From assembly GCA_966250335.1 (NCBI GenBank), contig CBINGZ010000001.1, positions 124,001 to 188,000 of the forward strand: a stretch of DNA of 64,000 bases, written 5' to 3'. The notes under the pieces were generated by a model, which saw only the letters and a list, made by a program, of their open reading frames with translations, was not told where the DNA came from and searched no databases. A program made the position numbers and the translations under genes. This document shows positions 34,550 to 43,484 of this stretch, in pieces; the first letter of the stretch is position 1; each line of letters opens with the position of its first letter. This DNA is from OLB7 sp966250335 (GTDB taxonomy: Bacteria; Bacteroidota; Ignavibacteria; OLB7).

Positions 34550-36007
34550 ATGGTGAACACGAAGCGCAGAACGATCCGAACAGTGACCCGACTATTGAAT
34601 ATCATAGCCCGAACCGTTCTTCCCTCCGCACTCCGCGCGGTTCCCGCTCTTCTTGCCGTCGGGACGATTCTTCTTTCTTCCTCCGGCACGGCATGGGGGC
34701 AGGGGGATGCAGATTCCCTCAAGTCGAGCAGACTCAGCAACATCGATTTCGTCGTCACCAACAACGGCATCTTCGGATACGATACTGAACAGCATACGGC
34801 CGGATTCAAGGCGCGCGGAGCAGACAAGAAGCGGTACATGTTCGGCAGCGGCCTCTGGTTCGGCGCACGCAAGATCGTGCGCGACAGAATGCAGTCGCTT
34901 GTCTTCTACACCTACAACCCCTTCTCCAGCAACAGCTCGGCGACGCCGGGCGAACGGCTGACAAGCCATGACTACGGTCCGGCGACGGTCTATCATTCGG
35001 TGGAGCACGACCGCTTCGACGGCTCGGCGCCGAACGACACCGGGTTCGGTCCGGCGTGGCCCCTCTGGCTCCTTCCCGACCAGTTCTACGCCAGCCCGCT
35101 CTCTCCCGGCACGTTCGAACCGCGCCTCCTGCGGCGGACGTTCAATCCCTACATAAAGCCCGCCTTCGTCGGGGAAGCGGACGAACAGTTCGTAACGCGA
35201 TATCATGACGGCGATCTCTCGCGCTATGAGATCGGTATGTCGGATGCGATCGCGCGCGGCTATCCGCTCGGCCTCCAGATCCAGCAGAATGTCTACTCGT
35301 GGGGAAGAGAGGGATTGCAGGATATCATCATCGTGCAGTACCAGATCATCAACACCTCCACCGATACCCTCTTCGACTGCGCGGCCGCCCAGTTGTCCGA
35401 TCCCGATATCGGCGAGAACAACAAGAACGACAACGCGACCTTCTACCACGGCGGCGAGGAGCTGCGGGCGGCATACGCATGGAGCAGTCCCGAAGGGGAT
35501 ACCCCCCTCGGAGCCCTCGCGATCATCCTCCTCGAAGCCCCGATGACCCGCCCCCCCGGCTGGGTCGACAACAGCCTGCGGAGGAACTACAAGATTCAGG
35601 GAAGAACCGGCACCTTCTCAACCTGGAAACGCCGCGACTCGCAGATCTACCCCGTCACCGATCAGGAACGATACGACCTCCTGACCAACGGAGAACTCGA
35701 TGCCGACAGCGCCGAGGGGGATATGCATCTGCTGATGGCCTCCAGAACGTTCGACATGAAGCCGGGAGATACCGCCCACTTCGCGATCGCCTATGCCCTG
35801 CTCGATACCGTCCCCAGCCGGACGAACGGCGGCAGCTCCCATTCGGAGCTGGCGAAGGCAAGCGTGGAGCCGCAGCTTGCGACCCTCGTCTCGCTGATAC
35901 GTGATCTCTACTACTACACGGGCCCGATCATGAGCGATGCTCCCGAGGTCGAAACGGGAGGTCGTAAAACCTCGATCACCCCAACCCCGCGCGCGGCCAG
36001 ACCGTGA
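34550..36007 (+). CDS. Secreted protein, body part (sorting domain shifted out of frame)
   Basis: 485 residues from the ATG at 34550, with a signal peptide reaching to SSSGTAWGQ; an earlier start at 34463 is possible. The body (VVTNNGIFGYDTEQHTAG, YGPATVYHSV, LQIQQNVYSWGREGLQDIII) is a type seen in large secreted FCB proteins of unknown function. The frame ends at SITPTPRAARP, exactly where a Por sorting domain should begin. The continuation lies in the frame one base back, from 35968. Restoring one C in the run at 35979-35982 would give SITPNPARGQTVIRY. Confidence 0.75.
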   Translation: MVNTKRRTIRTVTRLLNIIARTVLPSALRAVPALLAVGTILLSSSGTAWGQGDADSLKSSRLSNIDFVVTNNGIFGYDTEQHTAGFKARGADKKRYMFGSGLWFGARKIVRDRMQSLVFYTYNPFSSNSSATPGERLTSHDYGPATVYHSVEHDRFDGSAPNDTGFGPAWPLWLLPDQFYASPLSPGTFEPRLLRRTFNPYIKPAFVGEADEQFVTRYHDGDLSRYEIGMSDAIARGYPLGLQIQQNVYSWGREGLQDIIIVQYQIINTSTDTLFDCAAAQLSDPDIGENNKNDNATFYHGGEELRAAYAWSSPEGDTPLGALAIILLEAPMTRPPGWVDNSLRRNYKIQGRTGTFSTWKRRDSQIYPVTDQERYDLLTNGELDADSAEGDMHLLMASRTFDMKPGDTAHFAIAYALLDTVPSRTNGGSSHSELAKASVEPQLATLVSLIRDLYYYTGPIMSDAPEVETGGRKTSITPTPRAARP

Positions 36008-36216
36008 TCCGCTACGGAGTGGAGAGCCCCTCGCAGGTGACGGTCAGGGTCCGCAACACGCTCGGCGAGACCGTCGAGACGGTCGACGCCGGGATGCGCG
36101 AGACGGGCTCGCATGAGCTCCTTCTCGACGTAACATCCCTCGACTCAGGCGTGTATGTTGTCGAAGTGAATGCGGGAGAGGGACGAGAGATCATGAAACT
36201 TGTCGTGGCAAAATAG
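35968..36216 (+). pseudogene. Out-of-frame type IX sorting domain of the preceding gene
   Basis: Read in this frame the sequence gives PNPARGQTVIRYGVESP, then LGETVETVDAGMRETG and DVTSLDSGVYVVEVNAGEG, an almost canonical Por C-terminal domain. It lacks its own good start and directly continues the gene ending at 36007. A strong intrinsic terminator follows at 36241, so body and tail belong to one transcript. A true mutation, an assembly error in a C run, or a programmed -1 shift are all possible. Confidence 0.75.
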
Positions 36217-36240
36217 CCGACCACCCACCGATCGGACTGA

Positions 36241-36272
36241 AAGCGCGCCTGAGAACGGGCGCGCTTTTTTTT
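36241..36272 (+). terminator. Rho-independent terminator
   Basis: AAGCGCGCC and GGCGCGCTT form a 9-bp G+C-rich stem with an 8-base loop, followed by an 8-base T run (36265-36272). It is 24 bp past the end of the sorting-domain frame, the best intrinsic terminator in the window. Confidence 0.9.
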
Positions 36273-36526
36273 GGCGGGTCGGGGGATCGAGGAAGGTCGC
36301 GGTCGGCTGCGGAGCCGTCGCAGCCCAGGGGACACGGCGGGCTCGTAACCTATCCCGGGCCTTGCGGCACTTCCAGTTGTACGGCGGCAGATCTGCACGC
36401 GTCGAGGTAGTGAAGGTCGGGGGTTTCCCGCTCTTCCTCCTCGACGCGCAATCCTGTTTCCTCTGCTCCGTCTTCCACGCCGATCCGCGAGTTACGCTCT
36501 TCAGAAACCTTGCAGCCCAGTTGCCC
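36273..36526. other. Intergenic region upstream of mbnP-like gene
   Basis: Together with the terminator this makes a 310-bp gene-free stretch (36217-36526). Frames in it are open but have no plausible protein. The promoter of the copper-protein pair must lie here, but no clear box was found. Confidence 0.5.
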
Positions 36527-37303
36527 ATGAACCCCCGTTCCATTCTTACCGTTCTCTCGCTTGTCGTGGCCGGAATCTGGTCTTCCGGTTGTTCCGAGGA
36601 TCCCTCGGAGCCGGCCGTTCCCGATACGACCCCCACGGCGCTTCATCTCAGATTCGTGCCGACCTTCGGCGCCGATTCGCTCAGGACCGACAGGTCCTAC
36701 ACAACCGTCGCCGGCGAAAGCGTGAAGTTCACAACCCTCCAGTGCTACATCTCAGGGATCGCCCTGGTCGCCGAGGATGGCACGGAAGTCCCGATCGACA
36801 CGATCCGACTGATCGATCTGCTGGAGCCGGACACCCAGACGACCCCGGTGATCTCCGACTCGGTCAAGCCCGGCACGTACAGGTCGATCCGCTTCCGTAT
36901 CGGTGTTCCCGAAAGCGAGAACCACAAGGACGCGGCCACCCAGGACTACCCCCTGGGCCCCAACAGCGGCATGTACTGGTCATGGGCGACGGGATATATC
37001 TTCCATAAGATCCATGGACGGGTCGATTCCGCCGGCACGGAGGTCTCCTTCGCCTATCATGTAGGCCAGGATGAGCGGATGGTGGAGATCACACTGGATA
37101 AGACCTTCACCGTCAAGGCGAGGGAAGCGCACACGGTGAGAGTAAACGTCGACTACGCGAAACTCTTCACGACCGGATTGAACGGAACCGACCCGCTGAA
37201 GCCCGGCGCGGTCCCGTCGGAACGGATGCATCATGTAGGCCCCAAGGAGCTGGCCGACCGCATCTCGGCGAACACCAGGCTTATGTACAACCCAGGGAAC
37301 TGA
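36527..37303 (+). CDS. mbnP: MbnP-like copper-binding lipoprotein
   Basis: This has 258 residues with a lipobox (GIWSSGCSE, cysteine near 22). The body shows LHLRFVPTFG, CYISGIALV, and the hallmark GMYWSWATGYIFHKIHGR near 147. This hallmark is of the MbnP/MopE-like family, where a tryptophan is oxidised to kynurenine and helps bind Cu(I). The next gene encodes the MbnH-type dihaem enzyme that makes this change, and the two are separated by 17 bp. The pair is known from methanotroph methanobactin loci and, more widely, without methanobactin. No methanobactin gene is visible here. Confidence 0.75.
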   Translation: MNPRSILTVLSLVVAGIWSSGCSEDPSEPAVPDTTPTALHLRFVPTFGADSLRTDRSYTTVAGESVKFTTLQCYISGIALVAEDGTEVPIDTIRLIDLLEPDTQTTPVISDSVKPGTYRSIRFRIGVPESENHKDAATQDYPLGPNSGMYWSWATGYIFHKIHGRVDSAGTEVSFAYHVGQDERMVEITLDKTFTVKAREAHTVRVNVDYAKLFTTGLNGTDPLKPGAVPSERMHHVGPKELADRISANTRLMYNPGN

Positions 37304-37320
37304 GCGGGGATCGTATCGCA

Positions 37321-38352
37321 ATGCTGACCTTTCGTTCCATCATCGCCTCCCTCTTCGCTCTGGCGCTCCTGTCGGGGTGCTCCGATGTTTCGGGCGTCGT
37401 CGAAAACCCCGACGACGTCCTGAAGCCCCCGGCAGGGTTCCCCGCGATCGCCGTTCCCGCCGACAATCCCTACAGCGCGGCAAAGGCCGAGCTCGGACGA
37501 CGTCTCTTCTACGATACACGCCTCAGCCGCGACTACTCGGTCTCGTGCGGATCGTGCCACCGGCAGGAACATGCCTTCACCGACGCCTCGGCGCTCAGCA
37601 GCGGGTTCGAGGGACGTATCGGATCGCGCAACGCCATGACCCTGACGAACGTCGCCTACAACACCTCGTTCTTCTGGGACGGCGGCGTGCCGACCCTGGA
37701 ACAGCAGGCGATCGCCCCGATCATCCATCCCGACGAGATGAACATGCACACCGACACACTGGTCACCCGGCTCCGGTCGGCGCCGGTCTATGCCGAGCTC
37801 TTCGCGAAGGCATGGGGGACGTCGGACATCTCGCTCGAGCGGATCACCAGGTCGATCGCGACCTTCGAGCGCCGCCTGCTCAGCTCCGAATCAGGGTACG
37901 ACAAATGGAAGCGGGGAGACTGGGACGCCATGTCGGGAGCGGCCGTGCGCGGCTCCGAGCTCTTCTTCGGGGAGAAGGGGGATTGCTTCCACTGCCATGG
38001 AAGCTTCAACTTCTCCGACAACATGTTCCACAACAATGCGATAGATTCCATATCGACCGGCGACGAGGGACGATTCAAACTGACTCAGCGCTCCTCCGAT
38101 ATGGGAAGCTTCCGCACGCCGACCCTGCGCAACGTGGCGCTGACCGGCCCCTACATGCATGACGGACGCTTCGCGACGCTGGAGGAGGTGGTGCGTCATT
38201 ACAACTCCGGGGGAAAACCTCATCCCAGCCGTGACGCGCTGATGCGTCCTCTTGGGCTTACCCCCCGGGAGGAGGAGGATCTGGTGGAGTTCCTGAAGGC
38301 GCTGACCGACCCTGCCTTCCTTTCCGACACATCACTCTCCGATCCATGGTAG
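37321..38352 (+). CDS. mbnH: MbnH-like dihaem cytochrome c peroxidase family protein (MauG-like)
   Basis: This has 343 residues with a lipobox (LLSGCSD). The two c-haem sites are CGSCH near 76 and CFHCH near 222. Features of the MauG/CcpA group include GRRLFYDTRLSRDYSVSC, TLTNVAYNTSFFWDGGVPTLE, and MGSFRTPTLRNVALTGPYMHDG. The gene follows the MbnP-like gene by 17 bp, so the enzyme likely oxidises a tryptophan of that partner, using peroxide, to create a copper site in the periplasm. Confidence 0.85.
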   Translation: MLTFRSIIASLFALALLSGCSDVSGVVENPDDVLKPPAGFPAIAVPADNPYSAAKAELGRRLFYDTRLSRDYSVSCGSCHRQEHAFTDASALSSGFEGRIGSRNAMTLTNVAYNTSFFWDGGVPTLEQQAIAPIIHPDEMNMHTDTLVTRLRSAPVYAELFAKAWGTSDISLERITRSIATFERRLLSSESGYDKWKRGDWDAMSGAAVRGSELFFGEKGDCFHCHGSFNFSDNMFHNNAIDSISTGDEGRFKLTQRSSDMGSFRTPTLRNVALTGPYMHDGRFATLEEVVRHYNSGGKPHPSRDALMRPLGLTPREEEDLVEFLKALTDPAFLSDTSLSDPW

Positions 38353-38423
38353 GCGCGGAACAGACCCGCGCCTCCGGATCACGGCCCGCTTCAACAACCA
38401 TTCCCACAAGGATTCACAGCACG

Positions 38424-38759
38424 ATGTCTCATTACTACGAGTCGAACGACCTTGGCCGTTTCGCCGACGTCGGCACGCACAACAGGGAACTGATGGACAA
38501 GTTCTTCGAGTACTACGGCATGGCGACCGGCGGCGACGGCGCCATCAGCAGGCGCGAGAAGCAGCTGATCGGCCTTGCCGTCGCCCACACCATCCAGTGC
38601 CCCTACTGCATCGACGCCTACACCACCGGTTGCCTGGAAGCGGGCGCAGACCCCGCGCAGATGACCGAGGCGCTCCACGTGGCGGCGGCGGTTCGCGGCG
38701 GCTCGTCGCTCGTCCACGGCGTTCAGATGATCAACGTGCTGGAGAAGGTCGGCGCCTGA
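38424..38759 (+). CDS. Arsenosugar-associated peroxidase-like (carboxymuconolactone decarboxylase family) protein
   Basis: This has 111 residues of the AhpD/CMD fold, with the cysteine pair in CPYCIDAY near 57 and the preceding GLAVAHTIQ helix. It lies directly before the ArsS-type radical SAM gene (139-bp gap), the arrangement known for arsenosugar biosynthesis clusters. I start at the ATG at 38424, where MSHYYESNDL begins the conserved part; the longer frame from 38346 overlaps the MbnH stop. Confidence 0.8.
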   Translation: MSHYYESNDLGRFADVGTHNRELMDKFFEYYGMATGGDGAISRREKQLIGLAVAHTIQCPYCIDAYTTGCLEAGADPAQMTEALHVAAAVRGGSSLVHGVQMINVLEKVGA

Positions 38760-38898
38760 TTCAACTCCCCGATCTCCACTCGATCCCGGCCTCTCGATAA
38801 CACCGGCGAGGTCATATCCGTCAGTACATTCACGTCCGTCGGCGCGGACTCCCAACGGAGGCGACGGCGGACGTGTATCTCTACAGCATCCGAATCAG

Positions 38899-39939
38899 AT
38901 GGAACTACAGGTCGTGGAGCCGGCAACGGCAGGTTCATGGAAGGGGGACGCTCCGGCGGTCACCCACCGGTTCGATTTCAGGGAGCGTGTGAAACGGCAC
39001 GAGCTCGATCTGCGCCCCATCTCGGTCGACACGCTCCAGGTGAACGTGGGGAAGCTCTGCAATCAGGCATGCCTCCACTGTCACGTGGACGCATCCCCGA
39101 AACGAACCGAGCAGATGGACCGTCCCACGGCCGAACGGTGCATCGAGGTGCTGGCGGCCCACCCGCAGATCTCGAAGCTCGACATCACCGGAGGCGCCCC
39201 GGAGCTCAACCCGAACTTCGCCTGGATGGTGACCGAGGCGCGCAGGCTCGGTCGGCATGTCATGGTGCGACACAACCTGACGGTACAGCTCGACGGCAAC
39301 CCGGTCACCGGTGAGACGATGGAGCATCTCCCCGCGTTCTTCGCCGAACATGGCTGCGAGGTGATCTCCTCGCTCCCCTACTACGCCCAATATTTCACCG
39401 ACAAGCAGCGGGGACGAGGGGTGTTCGAGAAGTCGGTGGAGGGGATGCGCCGTCTGAACGCCGTCGGCTACGGCGTTCCCGGTTCCGGGCTGACACTGAA
39501 CCTGGTCTACAACCCGGCGGGGGCGTTCCTTCCGGCGCCCCAGTCGTCGCTGGAGGCCGATTTCAAGCGGGAGCTGGCGGCGAAGTTCGGGCTCACGTTC
39601 AACAGCCTCTACACGATCACCAACATGCCGATCCATCGGTTCCGGGAGGACCTGCTGCGGCACGGCGGCTACGAGGCGTACATGGAGAAGCTGATCACCG
39701 CCTTCAACCCGGCCGCGGCCGAGGGGATCATGTGCCGTTCCCTCGTAAGCGTCGATTACAACGGACGCCTGAGCGATTGTGATTTCAATCAGATGCTCGA
39801 TCTTCCCCTCTCCGGCAGATCGGGGACGATCTTCGACTTCGATCTGGAGGCGCTGCTGGCCCGCAGGATCGTCTTCGCCGACCACTGCTTCGGCTGCACC
39901 GCGGGAGCCGGCAGCTCGTGCGGCGGAGCCACCGCGTAG
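38899..39939 (+). CDS. arsS: Arsenosugar biosynthesis radical SAM protein ArsS-like
   Basis: This has 346 residues. The radical SAM cluster motif is CNQACLHC near residue 54, after QVNVGKLC. The second, C-terminal cysteine group is HCFGCTAGAGSSCGG near 331. Other features are LDITGGAPELNPNF and SLPYYAQYFTDKQRG. ArsS joins dimethylarsinate to the 5'-deoxyadenosyl group, giving the arsenosugar precursor. An ArsM methyltransferase is not seen next to it, so this locus is incomplete or ArsM is elsewhere. Confidence 0.85.
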   Translation: MELQVVEPATAGSWKGDAPAVTHRFDFRERVKRHELDLRPISVDTLQVNVGKLCNQACLHCHVDASPKRTEQMDRPTAERCIEVLAAHPQISKLDITGGAPELNPNFAWMVTEARRLGRHVMVRHNLTVQLDGNPVTGETMEHLPAFFAEHGCEVISSLPYYAQYFTDKQRGRGVFEKSVEGMRRLNAVGYGVPGSGLTLNLVYNPAGAFLPAPQSSLEADFKRELAAKFGLTFNSLYTITNMPIHRFREDLLRHGGYEAYMEKLITAFNPAAAEGIMCRSLVSVDYNGRLSDCDFNQMLDLPLSGRSGTIFDFDLEALLARRIVFADHCFGCTAGAGSSCGGATA

Positions 39940-40018
39940 GCGCGGCACGAAAGAGAGGGGAAGTGGGTTGGAAAGGAAGCCGGGCAACAGACGCGCAACT
40001 CATCAATACACGATATAC

Positions 40019-40034
40019 TGCTCCCGCGGGAGCA
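40019..40034. promoter_or_regulatory. 16-bp perfect palindrome upstream of msrA
   Basis: TGCTCCCGCGGGAGCA reads the same on both strands. It lies 23 bases before the msrA start, right beside the A+T-rich CGATATAC. This is where a repressor dimer would block transcription, so it is a candidate operator. Confidence 0.4.
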
Positions 40035-40056
40035 TACATCTCCAGGAGAATCAACC

Positions 40057-40659
40057 ATGATGAACGACGCAACCGGAGCCACGAACGAAGCGGGGGATGG
40101 AGCGGGGGACGCCGCCCAGACCGAACGCGAGACGGCCACGCTGGGGGGGGGCTGCTTCTGGTGCGTGGAGGCGGTGTTCGACAAGGTGAAAGGAGTCTCG
40201 TCGGTCGTCTCCGGCTATTCGGGAGGTTCGACCGGTGATCCCCACTACAACGAGGTCTGCTCGGGGATGACGGGGCACGCGGAGGTGATCCAGGTCACGT
40301 TCGATCCCGAGGTCATCACCTTTCGCGATATTCTTGAGATCTTCTTCACCGTTCATGACCCCACCACGCTCAACCGGCAGGGGGGAGACGTGGGGACACA
40401 GTATCGGTCGGTGATATTCTACAACTCCCCCGAACAGAAGAGGATCGCCGAGGAGACGATCGCGGAGCTGAACGCCGGGGGGATCTTCGACGCGCCGATC
40501 GTGACGGAGGTGACCCCCCTCTCGATATTCTATCGCGCCGAGGCATATCACCAGGGCTACTACGAGCGCAACCTGGACCAGCCCTACTGCAGCGTGGTGA
40601 TCTCGCCGAAGGTCGCCAAGTTCCGCAAGCGCTTCGCCGAACGGTTGAAGCGGCCGTAG
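40057..40659 (+). CDS. msrA: Peptide methionine-S-sulfoxide reductase A
   Basis: This has 200 residues. The catalytic motif GGCFWCVEA starts near residue 31, with the signature GYSGGSTGDPHYNEVCSG and HDPTTLNRQGGDVGTQYRS. MsrA reduces S-methionine sulfoxide in oxidised proteins. CAGGAG stands about 8 bases before the ATG pair. The acidic 25-residue N-terminus is not hydrophobic, so it is cytoplasmic. The palindrome just upstream suggests regulation. Confidence 0.92.
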   Translation: MMNDATGATNEAGDGAGDAAQTERETATLGGGCFWCVEAVFDKVKGVSSVVSGYSGGSTGDPHYNEVCSGMTGHAEVIQVTFDPEVITFRDILEIFFTVHDPTTLNRQGGDVGTQYRSVIFYNSPEQKRIAEETIAELNAGGIFDAPIVTEVTPLSIFYRAEAYHQGYYERNLDQPYCSVVISPKVAKFRKRFAERLKRP

Positions 40660-40699
40660 AGACCCGCGCACGGAGGGAGCGGCATGCGATCGCTCCCTC

Positions 40700-41353
40700 T
40701 CACACCTCCTGCACGTCGGCGAGAAACCGCAGGATCCTTGAATCGAGCCGGTGCCCGCCGTTGAATTCGATCAGGTCGGAATCGAGACCGTGGCGCGAGA
40801 GGAGAAACCGCTGTTCGGTCAGGATATCACGGTTCACGAGCGTATCGCTCATCCCGAGGACGAAGATGATCCTCACCGATTCCAGGGTCCGCACATCCTC
40901 CTCCAGCCCGATGTCGGGGGGGAGCACTCCTCCCCAGAGGACCAGCCGCTTCGGGCGCACCATCCCGTATCGTACCCACCGTGCCACGGTCGCCGTCCCC
41001 TGCGAGAACCCGAGAAGGGTCGTGGAAACATCGGCTCCCGCCGTGATCTTCTGATGGAGCGCGTCGAGATAGTTCACATAATCGTCGATCTCCGTCAGCC
41101 TGTCCTCACGGGTCATCCAGGAGGCGCCGACCGTCCCTTCGCTCCCCTGCACATACATGCGTGAGAGCGCCTCCGGAGCGACCACCAGCCGATCCTTCCC
41201 CTCCACCACCTCGAAGTTCCCGATGAATCGTTGCGCGAGCTGCCCGTAGCCGTGACAGACATACCAGATATGGGGGGCGCCCGATTCGGGGCCGAGGGTG
41301 TAGTAACGGGCCGTGCGTCGGACCGCGATATGGTGTTCATGGGGGGCGTTCAT
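40700..41353 (-). CDS. Serine esterase/phospholipase (alpha/beta hydrolase)
   Basis: This has 217 residues. It shows the nucleophile elbow GFSQGTATVARW near residue 114, an acidic residue in GMSDTLV, and a histidine in GGHRLD near the C-terminus, in carboxylesterase/phospholipase order. IWYVCHGYGQLAQRF forms the oxyanion region. It has no signal peptide. It faces msrA convergently with a 40-bp gap. The substrate is unknown. Confidence 0.75.
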   Translation of the reverse strand: MNAPHEHHIAVRRTARYYTLGPESGAPHIWYVCHGYGQLAQRFIGNFEVVEGKDRLVVAPEALSRMYVQGSEGTVGASWMTREDRLTEIDDYVNYLDALHQKITAGADVSTTLLGFSQGTATVARWVRYGMVRPKRLVLWGGVLPPDIGLEEDVRTLESVRIIFVLGMSDTLVNRDILTEQRFLLSRHGLDSDLIEFNGGHRLDSRILRFLADVQEV

Positions 41354-41591
41354 ACCGGCTGTCGAAATATCTTCTGTCTGAAATGATCCGCTCCGCGGAA
41401 GTTACCTCATGTGCCGGAGAAAACACCCGGCGCGCCGAACAGTTCCGCGGCGACCGCCGAAAGATAGGCCGACCGCGACGGGAATCATCCCCACCCCTTG
41501 CTCATCATGAGGAGTTTTGCAGTTTGCGCCGATTCATCGCGCGGCGCGGCCCGCGCATGAACCTTCCCACACCGATATGGTTCACACACCG

Positions 41592-43145
41592 ATGAAATCC
41601 CGACCGACCCGATTCTCAACAACGATCATCACACTGATCGCCCTTCTCCTCCTTTCACCCGTCGTCGCCGGCGCGCAGACGTCGACACGTCGCGACGCGC
41701 AACGGGCCCGCGAAACAAGAACAGCACGCTATTTCGATTCGATCCGGGCGCATCCGCTGCTGCTGGCCGCCTTCCTGCGTGAGATGCCGAAAGGGGCGGA
41801 TCTCCACAATCACCTGAGCGGCGCCATCTACGCCGAAAGCTTTCTCCGCTGGGCGGCGGAGGCCGACATCTGCATCGACCAGACATCGCTTTCCGCAGTT
41901 CCATGCTCGGGAGGCGATCCGGCCGCGAAGCCGATACCGGCCGATCAGGTTCTGAACAACCCGGTCATGTACAGAAGCGTGGTCGACGCCTGGTCGATGC
42001 GCAACTGGGATCTTTCAGGTCAGAGCGGCCACGATCATTTCTTCGACACCTTCGGCAGGTTCGGCTACGCGGGCTACAACCGGACGAGCGACATGCTCGC
42101 CGAGGCGGTGAAGCGCGCGACCCGCGACAGGATCAGCTATCTGGAGCTGATGCTCACCCCGGACAACGGACGAAGCTCCGCGCTGGGACGGAAGCTGGGG
42201 TGGAACGACGACTTCGCGAAGATGCGCGACGCCCTGCTGGCGAACGGTCTGCGCGATTCCCTCATGCTCGCCGTGACGGCGCTCGACTCCGCCGAGGCGG
42301 GGATGAGACGTCTCCTCGGCTGCTCCCCGACGGAGAGCGGCGCGAACTGCGGCATGCCGATCCGCTATCTCTTCCAGGTCGGTCGCGGCGGGGCGCCGGA
42401 ATCGGTCTTCGCGCAGATCCTGGCGGGGTTCGAGATGGCCGACATCGATCCCCGGATGGTGGGGTTCAATCTGGTGCAGCCGGAGGACTATCCCGTCCCC
42501 CTTCGCGATTTCGACCTTCAGATGCGGATGATCGATTTTCTCCGCCCCCTCTATCGCAACGCCCATATATCGCTTCATGCCGGTGAGCTGGCACCCGGTC
42601 TGGTTCCGCCGGAGGAGCTCTGCTGCCATATCCGCAGGTCGATCGAGCTGGGGCACGCCGAGCGGATCGGCCACGGCGTCGATATCGCCTACGAGGATGA
42701 TCCCTTCGGCCTGCTCAGGTTGATGGCGGAACGAAACGTGATGGTGGAGATCTGCCTGACCAGCAACGACGTGATCCTCGGCGTGCGCGGGAACCATCAC
42801 CCCCTCAGCCTCTACCGTCAGTACAACGTCCCGATGGCCCTTGCCACCGACGACGAGGGAGTATCGCGGATCGATCTGACCAACGAGTTCGTGAAGGCGG
42901 CGATGGAGCAGGGGGTCGGCTACCTGGAGCTGAAACGGATGGCGCGCAACAGCCTCCACTACTCCTTCCTGCCGGGAAAAAGCCTCTGGAGCAACCCCGC
43001 CACGTTCGAGATGACGCGGGACTGCTCCGGCGCGATCCCCCTGGAGCCGTCGACCCCGTGCCGGGCGTTCCTGAACGCCAACCCGAAGGCGAAGCTCCAG
43101 TGGGAGCTGGAAGAGGCGTTCGTGCGGTTCGAGGGGGCGTACTAG
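41592..43145 (+). CDS. Exported adenosine deaminase-family protein
   Basis: This has 517 residues with a signal peptide (IITLIALLLLSPVVAGAQ), so it acts outside the cytoplasm. Metal and catalytic motifs are those of adenosine deaminase: DLHNHLSGAIYAE near residue 73, HAGE near 330, ERIGHGVDIAYED near 358, and ALATDDEGVS near 417. It is longer than cytosolic Add (about 340), like secreted ADGF-type enzymes. It likely deaminates extracellular adenosine for purine salvage. The start at 41592 is chosen because the signal peptide begins there. Confidence 0.85.
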   Translation: MKSRPTRFSTTIITLIALLLLSPVVAGAQTSTRRDAQRARETRTARYFDSIRAHPLLLAAFLREMPKGADLHNHLSGAIYAESFLRWAAEADICIDQTSLSAVPCSGGDPAAKPIPADQVLNNPVMYRSVVDAWSMRNWDLSGQSGHDHFFDTFGRFGYAGYNRTSDMLAEAVKRATRDRISYLELMLTPDNGRSSALGRKLGWNDDFAKMRDALLANGLRDSLMLAVTALDSAEAGMRRLLGCSPTESGANCGMPIRYLFQVGRGGAPESVFAQILAGFEMADIDPRMVGFNLVQPEDYPVPLRDFDLQMRMIDFLRPLYRNAHISLHAGELAPGLVPPEELCCHIRRSIELGHAERIGHGVDIAYEDDPFGLLRLMAERNVMVEICLTSNDVILGVRGNHHPLSLYRQYNVPMALATDDEGVSRIDLTNEFVKAAMEQGVGYLELKRMARNSLHYSFLPGKSLWSNPATFEMTRDCSGAIPLEPSTPCRAFLNANPKAKLQWELEEAFVRFEGAY

Positions 43146-43155
43146 GCCCCCCGCC

Positions 43156-43464
43156 TCACGCGGGCTTCCGCTCCGGCTCGCGCAGGATCCTGTCGAACAT
43201 GACCATCCCGAACGGGATCAGCGACGTGCCGATCACCCGCATCATCCGCCCGGTCGACCATCCCTGCTCGATCTTCGCCTGAACCGTGTTGAGGGTGAAG
43301 AGGACGAAAAGGAGACCGTGGACCATGCCGGAGTACTTGACCATCGCCGGCTGGTCCGCGATATATTTCAGCGGCATCGCCACGAACAGAAGGTAGAGAT
43401 AGGAAAGACCTTCCAGCCACGCGACGATGCGAAGCAGCCTGAGACGCTTGTCGAATGAGTTCAT
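43156..43464 (-). CDS. DUF3817 integral membrane protein
   Basis: This has 102 residues, three spans. RLRLLRIVAWLEGLSYLYLL, GMVHGLLFVLFTLNTV and the C-terminal hydrophobic part match the DUF3817 family. It follows another membrane gene by 20 bp on the same strand. Function is unknown. Confidence 0.75.
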   Translation of the reverse strand: MNSFDKRLRLLRIVAWLEGLSYLYLLFVAMPLKYIADQPAMVKYSGMVHGLLFVLFTLNTVQAKIEQGWSTGRMMRVIGTSLIPFGMVMFDRILREPERKPA

Positions 43465-43484
43465 CGTTGGATGATATGTAGGGT

